Assembly: GCA_031362405.1 (NCBI GenBank)
Contig: JANLSO010000036.1
Location: 1-39,419 of the forward strand
Direction: 5' to 3'
Source of the DNA: JANLSO01 sp031362405
GTDB taxonomy: Bacteria > Actinomycetota > Thermoleophilia > Miltoncostaeales > Miltoncostaeaceae
Length of the DNA: 39,419 nt
Positions 23,350-31,436 of this stretch are shown here, one piece after another. The notes beneath the pieces are model-generated. The model saw only the letters and a program-made list of their open reading frames with translations. It was not told where the DNA came from and ran no database searches. Within the stretch, counting starts at the first letter, position 1; every line of letters starts with the position of its first letter. Position numbers and translations under genes: made by a program.

Positions 23350-24323
23350 ACGGCCAGCCTTCCGGCGGCGCCGCCTATCGTGGCGGGAAGCCCGAGGATG
23401 ACGGTCCACGCGACCCAGGTATCCCAGGCCTGATCGGGTCCGATGCGTTGGAAGAACAGCAGCGTCGCGGCGGCGACGGCCAGCGAGATGACGTACGCCC
23501 CGACCGTCTCGGCAAAGGGTCGTTGAAAGAGCCCCTCGTGCTCTCGGCGCCCACGCTGATCCGAAAAGTTGGCCTGGAAAACGATGGCGTAGGAGATCAC
23601 GAGCGAAATCACCACGAGGATGAGTAGCCACGGCGGGGTGAGCGCACCCGCAAGCATCGGGATCTCGTCGGTGGGAGCAATGCTCAGTGACAGCACGAGT
23701 GCACCCACGCCCGCGGCACCGGCGTCAGCGAGTGAGCGACCGATGAGTGGGTCGCCGGTGATGATCTCGGTCGGGGTGTCGTCGTCGTTGTCTTCGCCGA
23801 CGGAGAGGAACTGCCGCGCGAGCGCCGCCCCGATTGCGAAGGGGATCGCCTCGAAAACGACCTTGCCGACCGATTCCGTCAGCGAGCTGTCGAGGCGGAT
23901 CTCCCGAAGACACAAAAGCACCACCGCCGAGCAGACCAGGCCGACCGCGACGACGTCGGCGGCATCGATCGCCGCGTCGCGCCACCTCGTCTGCTGCGCA
24001 TCACGAAAGCCCGAGGTGCGCGTAAGCACGACCGCGACGGCAAGCGACACCGCCAAGGCTCCGAGGACCCATCGCGGGTGAACCCACGACCCGTACCACC
24101 ACACCTCCATGGTGTAGAAGAGCGGCACGCCGAACAAAAATCCGCCCGCGGCGCCGCGTACGAGGTCGGAAACCTCGCGACGCCAGCCGTCGCTTGGTCG
24201 GTCGAGCCCTGTCGCGCTCACGAAATTGGTCATCGGTGCCAGTGGTTCCACGGTCGGGCCGATCCGAAACAGGCGACCGCGGATGTCGTCGCGCGAGGTG
24301 TATCCGCGTTCGTGTTCGGGCAT
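23346..24323 (-). CDS. TIGR02587-family polytopic membrane protein
   Basis: A 325-residue membrane protein as called from the ATG at 24321-24323; an alternative ATG at 24231-24233 (MTNFVSATG) is closer to the usual family start. About eight hydrophobic helices are visible. Conserved-looking features are LVRGAAGGFLFGVPLFYTMEVWW near the N-terminus and LSIAPTDEIPMLAG with charged residues near a membrane boundary. The family is uncharacterised and co-occurs with TIGR02588. The gene diverges from the TreY remnant. GGGAG stands directly before the first ATG, too close to be a strong ribosome-binding site, so the start remains open. Confidence 0.78.
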   Translation of the reverse strand: MPEHERGYTSRDDIRGRLFRIGPTVEPLAPMTNFVSATGLDRPSDGWRREVSDLVRGAAGGFLFGVPLFYTMEVWWYGSWVHPRWVLGALAVSLAVAVVLTRTSGFRDAQQTRWRDAAIDAADVVAVGLVCSAVVLLCLREIRLDSSLTESVGKVVFEAIPFAIGAALARQFLSVGEDNDDDTPTEIITGDPLIGRSLADAGAAGVGALVLSLSIAPTDEIPMLAGALTPPWLLILVVISLVISYAIVFQANFSDQRGRREHEGLFQRPFAETVGAYVISLAVAAATLLFFQRIGPDQAWDTWVAWTVILGLPATIGGAAGRLAV

Positions 24324-24439
24324 GTCTCCCGCTGTGGAGGTATCAAACGCCCGACACACGATGCCCGGCAGGCGCGCCGTGCAGCCATGGGAACCACCGC
24401 TCGGGGTGACTCCCATCGCTGACGGGCTCCGTCGCGGGC

Positions 24440-25651
24440 ATGCCGGTGTACCGCACCTACGTGGAGCCGGGGGTCGAAGGTGAGATCGACGATCAGGATC
24501 GGGGCATGCTCGACGACGCCGAGCTGCCGTCGCGTATCCGCGAGGCCATCGTTGCTCCCGATGACGCCGCCGACGAGGCCTTCGCCGTGCGTTTCCAGCA
24601 GACCACGGGGGCCATCATGGCCAAGGGCGTCGAAGATACCGTCCTCTACCGCTACTCCCGGCTGGCGGCGCTCAATGAGGTCGGCTCCGATCCCGCGCGG
24701 TGGAACCGCACCGCGCAGGAAGTCCATGCCGCCAACCTGCAGCGACACGAGCGGTTCCCGCGCGGCCTGCTACCCACCCAGACACACGACACCAAGCGTT
24801 CTGGGGACGTCCGCGCGCGGATCGGAGCCTTGGCGAGCATCGCCGGTGACTGGCGAGATCACGTCATGAAGTGGCGCGAGATGAACCGCGACCTGCGATG
24901 GGCGGGTGCCCCGAACGGCGACGAGGAATACCTGATCTACCAAACGCTCGTCGGGGCCTGGCCGATCGAACCCGAGCGCCTGCGCGATTACATGACCGAG
25001 GCGATGCGCGAAGCGCACGTCGACACCGGGTGGGCCGAGCCCGACGTTGATCACGAGGCCGGGGTGATGGCTTACATCGATGGCCTCTATGCCAGCGAAG
25101 GGTTCGTCGGCGACCTCGAGCTTTTCGTCGATCGGGCGGCGCCTATTGGCGAGATCGCCGCTCTCGGGCAAGCCCTGCGGAAGCTCACTGCTCCGGGGGT
25201 GCCCGACTTCTACCAGGGTGACGAGCTCTGGAACCTCGCGCTGGTCGACCCCGACAACCGTCGTCCGGTGGACTGGGGCCTCCGTGAGCGTTTGCTGGCC
25301 GACGTCGCCGGCGGGGCTGCGCCCCGACGCGAGACGGCGAAGATGCACCTGATCCACAGAGCCCTCGCGCTGCGCGCCCGTCGCCCCGGTGCGTTCGCGG
25401 GCGCCTACCTGCCGCTGGCGTCCGGCGATGCTGGGTTCGCGTACGCCCGTGGTGCGGTGGTGCTCGCCGCGACCCCGACCCGGCCCGACGGCGCGACGAG
25501 CGTCGTAACGATCCCTTGCCAGCTGCATGGCGCATGGCGCAGCGTCCTTACGGGCGACGATCACGCGCTGGGAACCGAGGTCACCCTCGGTGAGCTTGCG
25601 GGCACGTTCCCCGTGGCGTTACTCGAACGCGTCGTCGATTTCGCAGATTGA
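24440..25651 (+). pseudogene. treY: Maltooligosyltrehalose synthase (TreY), C-terminal half only
   Basis: A 403-codon open frame clearly homologous to the second half of TreY: PVYRTYV, FQQTTGAIMAKGVEDTVLYR, LPTQTHDTKRSGDVRARI and TAPGVPDFYQGDELWNLALV. A complete TreY is about 700-800 residues and carries its catalytic barrel residues in the N-terminal half, which is absent. The first codons have no ribosome-binding site, and no TreY sequence is found upstream. The frame itself has no stops or shifts, so the loss is recent, or the half-protein is kept, or a sequence-assembly join is at fault. TreY with TreZ makes trehalose from glycogen; no treZ is in the window. It sits 28 bp before glgX. Confidence 0.8.
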
Positions 25652-25679
25652 TGCCATTCACCGAGGTAAGGAACGACTC

Positions 25680-27782
25680 ATGAACGCATTGCCGGGGCGG
25701 CCGTTTCCGCTGGGTGCGTCGTGGGACGGCGAGGGAACCAACTTCGCCGTCTTTTCCGAGCACGCCGAGCGCATCGAGCTGTGCCTCTTCGATGAGGCGG
25801 GCGGCGAGACGCGGGTGCCGTTGGCCGAGCGGACGATGTTCCATTGGCACGGGTACGTGCCGCAGATCGCGCCGGGCCAGCGATACGGCTTTCGTGTGTA
25901 CGGCCCATGGGCGCCCGAGCAGGGTCACCGGTTCAACCCGGCGAAGTTGCTCATCGACCCCTACGCCACGGCGATCGAGGGTGATGTCGCCTGGGGTGAG
26001 GCGTCGGTTCTGCCGTACGTGCCGTCTGGCGACAACCGTGGCACCCAGATCGACGCGGCCGACAGCGCACCGGCCGTGCCGAAATCCGTGGTGACGGATC
26101 GGCGTTTCGACTGGGGTGACGATGCTCCGCCCGCGGTCTCGTGGAGCGACAGCGTCATCTACGAGGTGCATGTCAAAGGGTTCACGGCGCAGAACCCCGA
26201 TGTACCCAAGAATCTGCGCGGAAGCTATGCCGGTCTGGCGTCCGAGCCGGCGATCGCCCACCTGCAGGCGTTGGGGGTCACGGCGGTCGAACTGCTGCCG
26301 GTGCACCACTTCATCTCCGAGCAGGCGCTTGTTGAGCGAGGCGTGACCAACTATTGGGGCTACGCGTCGATCGGCTTCCTCGCACCACACGCCGGCTACG
26401 CCGCCACCGGGGCATGCGGTCAGCAGGTCACCGAGTTCAAACAGATGGTGAAAACCCTGCACGCCGCCGGTATCGAGGTGATCCTCGACGTCGTCTACAA
26501 CCACACCTGCGAGGGCAACCATCTCGGCCCGATGTTCTCGTTCAAGGGCGTCGACAACCGGTCGTACTACCGCCGGCCACCCGACGATGACGCGCACTAC
26601 ATGGACTTCACCGGCACCGGCAACACGCTCAACCCCGTTCACCCGGGCGTGCTTCGGCTGATCGCCGACAGCCTGCGGTACTGGGTCACCGAGATGCACG
26701 TCGACGGATTTCGCTTCGATCTGGCGTCGGCACTGGCGCGCGAGTTCTATGAGGTCGACCGCCTGTCGGGCTTCTTCGACGTCATCTACCAGGACCCGGT
26801 GATCTCGCAGGTGAAGCTGATCGCCGAGCCGTGGGACGTCGGGCCTGGCGGCTACCAGGTTGGCAACTTTCCCGTTCAATGGGCCGAATGGAACGGGGCA
26901 TACCGCGACGACGTCCGAGACTTCTGGCGCGGCGAGGGTCCGGGGGCGCCCGAAATCGCGAAACGCCTGACGGCCTCCAGCGACCTCTTCGGCGACGACG
27001 GGCGCCGCCCGACGGCCTCGGTCAACTTCATCACCGCCCACGACGGTTTTTGCCTGCGCGATCTCGTGACCTACAACGACAAGCACAACGAGGCGAACGG
27101 CGAAGGCAACGCCGACGGCGCCAACGACAACCGCAGCTGGAACTGCGGCGTGGAGGGCCCGAGCGACGACCCTGAGGTGTGCGCCCTGCGGGCCCGTCAG
27201 CAGCGCAACCTGCTCATGACCACCCTGCTGTCGCAAGGGGTGCCGATGATCCTCGGCGGCGACGAGATCGGGCGCAGCCAGGCCGGCAACAACAACACCT
27301 ACTGCCAGGACAGCCCGATCAGCTGGTTCGCGTGGGATCTTGACGACGAACAGCGGGCGCTCTTCGCCTTCACCTCAGCGCTGATCGCCGTGCGTCGTGA
27401 GCACCCGGTGTTTCGCCAACGTGACTATCTCAGCGGCCAGGCGACGCAGGACGGGACGCTCCCCGACTCGGTGTGGCTACGCGCCGACGGTGCCCGAATG
27501 CGTGACGACGATTGGCGGCGCTCCGAACGAGCTCTCGGCCTTTTTCTCAACGGCGATGCCGATCTCGGCACAGACTGCCAGGGCGTGGCCGTCCACGACG
27601 ATTCCTTCGTGCTGCTCGTCAACGCGCACTTCGAGCCGGTGGGCTTTCGCATCCCCGACGACCTCGGCGCCCGGTGGCACGTCGAGCTCGCCAGCCACGA
27701 AGTGCCGGGTGTGGATGAGGTCGCCGCCGGGCACGAGCTCGTGCTGCCCGATCGATCGAGCGTTCTCCTACGGCGCGTGTAA
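25680..27782 (+). CDS. glgX: Glycogen/isoamylase-type debranching enzyme GlgX (TreX)
   Basis: A 700-residue GH13 protein starting at the ATG at 25680 after TAAGGAACGACTC. The N-terminal CBM48-type domain (GTNFAVFSEHAERIELCLFD) leads into the barrel with DVVYNHT (270-276), GFRFDLAS with nucleophile Asp347, LIAEPWD with acid Glu383, and ITAHDGF with Asp455. GGDEIGRSQAGNNNTYCQD is the GlgX/TreX signature. It removes alpha-1,6 branches from glycogen or limit dextrins, releasing linear maltooligosaccharides. The treX-treY order matches trehalose operons, but TreY is truncated here, so the gene may now serve glycogen breakdown for GH15 and GH65. Confidence 0.94.
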   Translation: MNALPGRPFPLGASWDGEGTNFAVFSEHAERIELCLFDEAGGETRVPLAERTMFHWHGYVPQIAPGQRYGFRVYGPWAPEQGHRFNPAKLLIDPYATAIEGDVAWGEASVLPYVPSGDNRGTQIDAADSAPAVPKSVVTDRRFDWGDDAPPAVSWSDSVIYEVHVKGFTAQNPDVPKNLRGSYAGLASEPAIAHLQALGVTAVELLPVHHFISEQALVERGVTNYWGYASIGFLAPHAGYAATGACGQQVTEFKQMVKTLHAAGIEVILDVVYNHTCEGNHLGPMFSFKGVDNRSYYRRPPDDDAHYMDFTGTGNTLNPVHPGVLRLIADSLRYWVTEMHVDGFRFDLASALAREFYEVDRLSGFFDVIYQDPVISQVKLIAEPWDVGPGGYQVGNFPVQWAEWNGAYRDDVRDFWRGEGPGAPEIAKRLTASSDLFGDDGRRPTASVNFITAHDGFCLRDLVTYNDKHNEANGEGNADGANDNRSWNCGVEGPSDDPEVCALRARQQRNLLMTTLLSQGVPMILGGDEIGRSQAGNNNTYCQDSPISWFAWDLDDEQRALFAFTSALIAVRREHPVFRQRDYLSGQATQDGTLPDSVWLRADGARMRDDDWRRSERALGLFLNGDADLGTDCQGVAVHDDSFVLLVNAHFEPVGFRIPDDLGARWHVELASHEVPGVDEVAAGHELVLPDRSSVLLRRV

Positions 27783-27786
27783 ACGA

Positions 27787-27812
27787 GGTTCGTGAAATCG
27801 CAAATCGGGAAG
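27787..27812 (+). promoter_or_regulatory. Sigma-B/F-like promoter candidate for the 26-residue membrane peptide
   Basis: GGTT (27787-27790), 16-bp spacer, GGGAAG (27807-27812), directly after the glgX stop; predicted leader about 35 nt to the GTG at 27855. It deviates from GGGTAC at two of the last three bases, so it is a weaker match than the core set. Confidence 0.4.
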
Positions 27813-27854
27813 TACCCCCGCATATAGGCAGTGCACTCTTCAAAGGAGATTCAC

Positions 27855-27935
27855 GTGCTGTGGACCATCGTTCTGATTGTCATCGTCGTCCTGGCCGTCA
27901 TCGGCCTCATGAGCGTCATGCGCGGACGGGCGTAA
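27855..27935 (+). CDS. 26-residue single-pass membrane peptide
   Basis: AAAGGAGATTCAC, an excellent ribosome-binding site, precedes a GTG opening a 26-codon frame ended by TAA. The product is almost one hydrophobic helix (LWTIVLIVIVVLAVIGLM) followed by a positive end (MRGRA), so the C-terminus probably stays inside the cell. No known family is assigned. Such peptides often tune membrane complexes or respond to envelope stress. Its own promoter candidate lies at 27787-27812. The strong translation signal makes it more likely than chance, but without comparative data it remains a prediction. Confidence 0.6.
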   Translation: MLWTIVLIVIVVLAVIGLMSVMRGRA

Positions 27936-28024
27936 AAGTTCGGTATCCCTCGGCGGCTCGCGGCACGTCCGGGCCCCGCCCCGGCGTCTGATGCTCTCGG
28001 GCCAGTCCCGCACCACGACTGGTC

Positions 28025-28049
28025 CGACCGCTATCGGGTTTAGCGGTCG
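28025..28049. repeat. Inverted repeat overlapping the promoter of the uncharacterised gene at 28073
   Basis: Arms cgaccgct (28025-28032) and agcggtcg (28042-28049) are perfect, with a 9-nt loop. The right arm lies inside the spacer of the promoter candidate at 28038-28063, as an inverted repeat also does at ackA. It could be an operator or a short hairpin. Confidence 0.45.
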
Positions 28050-28063
28050 CGGTCTCGGGGGAC
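28038..28063 (+). promoter_or_regulatory. Sigma-B/F-like promoter candidate, leaderless geometry
   Basis: GTTT (28038-28041), 16-bp spacer, GGGGAC (28058-28063), then 9 nt to the GTG at 28073. Spacer length and start distance equal those of the ackA promoter; the -10 has one mismatch (G for T). Confidence 0.4.
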
Positions 28064-28072
28064 ATCTTCGGC

Positions 28073-28552
28073 GTGCCCGACCGTCGATACCTGCGCATCT
28101 ATCTGTCGGAACGGGTGCTCCTGATGCGCGGCGGCAGGGACCTCGCCGCCCGAATGCGCGGCGCCGCGACCGAGGGCGACCTGCGGGTGTTGCTCGACGA
28201 GGTCATCACGGAACTCGAGCGAGGAAGCTCGACCCTCACGTCGTTTCTGCGTCAGATCGGGGCCGGCTCGCCGCGCGTGCGTACCTGGTTCGTCGGGCTC
28301 GCGGTGCGGGTCGGCCAACTCAAACTCAACGGCCGGGTCGTCGAGCGCTCTCCGCTTTCCGATCTCGAGGAGCTCGACGCCCTCGGTGTGGTCATTTTCG
28401 CTGCGACGGCCGCCTTTACGGCCCTCGAAGATGCGCAGGTGGCCTCCGCCGAGGTCGTGCGCGAACGCATCGACTCACTCGCCGCCATCGCCACGCGACT
28501 GGAGCCCCTGCGGCGAGCGAGCGCAGAGCACGTTCTCGGCCAGGCACGATGA
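28073..28552 (+). CDS. Uncharacterised helical protein, operon partner of the DUF1990 gene
   Basis: A 159-residue protein beginning with GTG. It is rich in Leu, Ala, Arg and Glu and reads as several amphipathic helices: YLRIYLSERVLLMRGGRDLA, LRVLLDEVITELERG, RTWFVGLAVRVGQLKLNGRV, then a longer helical C-terminus. RVLLMRGGRDLAARM near the start may be a conserved signature, but I do not recognise the family. A helical-bundle fold of the ferritin-like or four-helix kind is possible. Its stop overlaps the next start by 4 bp (ATGA), so the two are co-translated. Confidence 0.65.
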   Translation: MPDRRYLRIYLSERVLLMRGGRDLAARMRGAATEGDLRVLLDEVITELERGSSTLTSFLRQIGAGSPRVRTWFVGLAVRVGQLKLNGRVVERSPLSDLEELDALGVVIFAATAAFTALEDAQVASAEVVRERIDSLAAIATRLEPLRRASAEHVLGQAR

Positions 28553-29973
28553 CGCGACGCCCCGCAGCCGACGAGGTGCTCGACACCTTCGTGCAGATCC
28601 GCTCCCTCGCCCGGTGGGGAGGGGGGCTGTCGATCGCCGCATGGCGGTACGTCACACGTACGGTGCCGATCGACCGCGTCGAGGAGACGGTCGCGGGCGA
28701 TGATCCCGGCCCGGCCGATCGGCCGGTTCCCGGCGACCAGGCAAACCTGCAGCCCCGATCACGCGGAGCCGGGCCCGCGATGCGCCGCCACTATCGCGTC
28801 AGCGTCGAGAACCCTCGGATGACGGCGGCCGATCTCATGACGTCGATTTGCCGCGACCCGAACGTCGCATCCCCGTTCGAGGTGGCCCGTTTCGTCAAGA
28901 CATCCGGACGCCTGGGCGAGATGATCGCCGGCGACGAGTACCTGGTGTGGATGCTCGGCCCCTGGAATGGCCCGGTGCGGGTCGCCGAACGCACCTCGAC
29001 CTCCTTTCGGCTGGCAACGTTGACCGGGCATATGGAGGCGGGGGAGATCGAGTTCCGTGCCCGCGACGATGCCGGCAGGCTCGTGTTCGAGATCGAGTCA
29101 GCCGCCCGCAGCGGCAGCCCCGCGTTCTGGTTGTTCTACGGTCCGCTGTGGGTCGCCAAAGAGGGCCAGCTGCACATGTGGGCATCGTTCTGCGAGCGGG
29201 TGGCTCGCCTGGCCGGCGACCCGGCGACGGTAATCGAGGTTCGTACTCGACGCTTTCCCGATGATCGTGGTGCGCCTGTCAACCGGATATCTCGCCGCGC
29301 GCGCCGCGTGCTGACGACGCTCAAAGACCGTCCGATCAACTTCGAAGACGAGTCTCTCGAGGAAGCGTCGCCCGACGACGGCTGGGTCGTCGATGATCAC
29401 TGCACGTCTCTCGGCCAGGAGCCGGTGGGGCCCCCGAGCGACGGGGGGCCGTTCGCCATCGCGCGGGGATTGGTGCGTGACTACGAGTTCGCCGATCCGG
29501 CGCTCATCAGGGCGATCTACGACCCGAGTGAACCGCTCGCGAACCGCAGCATGCTCCTCGAGGGTCGGTTCCTTGGTCTGCGGTTCTTGCTCGGCGTTCG
29601 GGTCGTCCGAATCGTCGACGACGTCGTCGAGAGAAACGGATGCTTTGTCCGGCGATGGGGATGGAGCTACCGCACGTTGAAGGGGCACCTCGAAACCGGC
29701 CAGATGGATTTCGAGGTCGTGAAGTGGCTCGACACCGGAGAGGTCGAGTTTCGTATCCACGCGGTCTCCCGACCAGCAAGGATCCCGAACCCCGTCGTCC
29801 GGGCAGGGTTTCGCCTGCTCGGGCGCAGACTTCAGTTGCGCTTCGCACGCGTCGCCGGCGAGCGGATGCGCCATCTCGTGGAGGCGCGCCTCGCGGGCAC
29901 GACCGGGCGCCACCACGCCCCCGCCCCTGCCGTTCATCCGGTTGTCCCGCGCGACGCGCCGACCCGTGCGTAG
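28549..29973 (+). CDS. Protein with two tandem DUF1990-like domains
   Basis: A 474-residue protein starting at the ATG overlapping the previous stop. After a basic N-terminus (WGGGLSIAAWRYVTR) two related domains follow. The first (about 75-235) has FRLATLTGHMEAGEIEFRAR, FEIESAARSGSPAFWLFYGP. The second (about 290-450) has WSYRTLKGHLETGQMDFEV, VEFRIHAVSRPARIPNPVVR and FRLLGRRLQLRFARVAGERM. The T-GH-E-G--EF and S-P patterns are those of DUF1990, normally a single domain of about 170 residues. Family function is unknown; the fold may be a lipid- or ligand-binding barrel. The duplicated arrangement is unusual. Confidence 0.72.
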   Translation: MTRRPAADEVLDTFVQIRSLARWGGGLSIAAWRYVTRTVPIDRVEETVAGDDPGPADRPVPGDQANLQPRSRGAGPAMRRHYRVSVENPRMTAADLMTSICRDPNVASPFEVARFVKTSGRLGEMIAGDEYLVWMLGPWNGPVRVAERTSTSFRLATLTGHMEAGEIEFRARDDAGRLVFEIESAARSGSPAFWLFYGPLWVAKEGQLHMWASFCERVARLAGDPATVIEVRTRRFPDDRGAPVNRISRRARRVLTTLKDRPINFEDESLEEASPDDGWVVDDHCTSLGQEPVGPPSDGGPFAIARGLVRDYEFADPALIRAIYDPSEPLANRSMLLEGRFLGLRFLLGVRVVRIVDDVVERNGCFVRRWGWSYRTLKGHLETGQMDFEVVKWLDTGEVEFRIHAVSRPARIPNPVVRAGFRLLGRRLQLRFARVAGERMRHLVEARLAGTTGRHHAPAPAVHPVVPRDAPTRA

Positions 29974-30061
29974 CTCGTGCCGACCGCCGGCAGCATGACG
30001 TAGGCGATGTGAAGGACGACCGGCGCTCACGTCGTCGACCCGTAGCCTCGGGACACGCCCT

Positions 30062-31336
30062 GTGAAAGCGAGCCGGCCCGTGGCCGCGACACCCCGATCG
30101 ATCACCCGCACGTACTACGCGCTGCTTCTGGGAAACACCATGGCCGCGTCACTCATCTGGGGGATCAACACGATCTTCCTGCTCGATGCGGGTTTGTCGA
30201 ACGCCGAGGCGTTCGGGGCCAATGCGTGTTTTTCCGCGGGGATGGTTCTGTTCGAGGTGCCGACGGGGATCGTCGCCGACATGTGGGGGCGGCGGGCATC
30301 GTTCCTGCTCGGGACGGTGACCCTCGCCGCGACGACCGGGCTCTACGTACTGCTGTGGCGCGTGGAGGCCCCGTTTTGGCAGTGGGCCGTGGTTTCATTG
30401 CTCTTGGGGCTCGGGTTCACGTTCTTTTCGGGTGCCACCGAGGCGTGGCTGGTGGACGCGCTCACCGCAACCGGCTTCGACGGGCGGCTCGAGTCGGTAT
30501 TCGGCCGCGGTCAGGTCGTGACCGGGGTCGGCATGCTGACCGGCTCAGTGGCCGGGGGATACATCGCCCAGGCCACCAACCTCGGTGTGCCGTTCGTGCT
30601 GCGTGCCGTAGTGCTTGGGGCGATGTTCCTCGTGGCGTTCGCGTTGATGCGCGATCTCGGTTTCACACCGGTGCGTGGTTCGAGCGCAGTGGCGGAGATC
30701 CGCAGCCTCGTCTCCGACTCGATCGACTACGGCTGGCATGTTCCGGCCGTGAAGTACCTGATGCTGGCCGCCCCGTGGACCGGTGGCGTTGGAATCTTCG
30801 CCTTCTACGCCATGCAGCCCTACCTCCTCGAGCTCTACGGCGATCCACGGGCGTACGGCATCGCCGGTCTGGCTGCCGCCATCGTGGCCGGTGCTCAGAT
30901 CCTCGGCGGGTTCGCGGCGCCGCTCGTACGCGCTCGCTTTCGGCGGAGCACGTCGGCGCTACTGGCACTCCAGGTTGTCAGCGTGGCGGCGCTGGTCCTC
31001 ATGGGCCTTATTCAGAGCTTCTGGGCCGTGATCGCACTTCTCGTCGTGTGGGGACTGCTGTTTGCCGCCTCGATGCCGATCCGCCAGGCGTACCTCAACG
31101 ACCTCATCCCGTCGCAGCAGCGGGCGACCATCTTGTCGTTCGACTCGCTGATGTCCTCCAGCGGAGGGGTGGTGGCCCAGCCGGCGCTCGGCCGCGCCGC
31201 CGATGTCTGGGGGTACCCGACGTCCTACGTGCTCTCGGGCGTCCTCTCGGCGATCGCCGTGCCGTTTCTCGCTCGTGCTCGGCGGCGGGAGGAGCCGCCG
31301 GATGATCCCAAGGACCGCAGCCCTGCTGCGAGCTGA
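30062..31336 (+). CDS. Major facilitator superfamily transporter
   Basis: A 424-residue protein with about twelve membrane segments. Motif A between helices 2 and 3 is GIVADMWGRRASFLLG, a clear MFS drug/sugar exporter signature. A second half begins near VKYLMLAAPWTGGVGIFAFY and has an equivalent loop RQAYLNDLIPSQQRATILSF, a pattern often seen in efflux-type MFS proteins. The start may be the GTG at 30062 or the GTG at 30080 (VAATPRS); no good ribosome-binding site supports either. Substrate is unknown. It stands alone, with a gap of 88 bp behind the DUF1990 gene. Confidence 0.88.
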   Translation: MKASRPVAATPRSITRTYYALLLGNTMAASLIWGINTIFLLDAGLSNAEAFGANACFSAGMVLFEVPTGIVADMWGRRASFLLGTVTLAATTGLYVLLWRVEAPFWQWAVVSLLLGLGFTFFSGATEAWLVDALTATGFDGRLESVFGRGQVVTGVGMLTGSVAGGYIAQATNLGVPFVLRAVVLGAMFLVAFALMRDLGFTPVRGSSAVAEIRSLVSDSIDYGWHVPAVKYLMLAAPWTGGVGIFAFYAMQPYLLELYGDPRAYGIAGLAAAIVAGAQILGGFAAPLVRARFRRSTSALLALQVVSVAALVLMGLIQSFWAVIALLVVWGLLFAASMPIRQAYLNDLIPSQQRATILSFDSLMSSSGGVVAQPALGRAADVWGYPTSYVLSGVLSAIAVPFLARARRREEPPDDPKDRSPAAS

Positions 31337-31436
31337 GCTTCGGTGGTGCATGTGGTTGTCCTGACCGTCAAGTGATCCAACTCGGCGTCCCCGGCGTATG
31401 GGTAGGTGAATCGCATCCCACTTTCGGAGACACCAC

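Noticed and set aside
24324..24345. GTTT-N14-GGGAGA upstream of the TIGR02587 gene as another stress promoter
   Set aside because: Spacer is too short, the -10 differs at two positions, and it would abut the first possible start codon.
25581..27236. 551-codon open frame on the minus strand opposite glgX
   Set aside because: A mirror frame of a GC-rich real gene; composition is Arg/Val/Asp-rich without any domain, while the plus strand has all GH13 motifs.
27991..28548. N-terminal extension of the DUF1990 protein to 660 residues
   Set aside because: It would overlap the whole upstream gene in another frame and is Arg/Gly-rich; the ATGA-coupled start at 28549 is far more likely.
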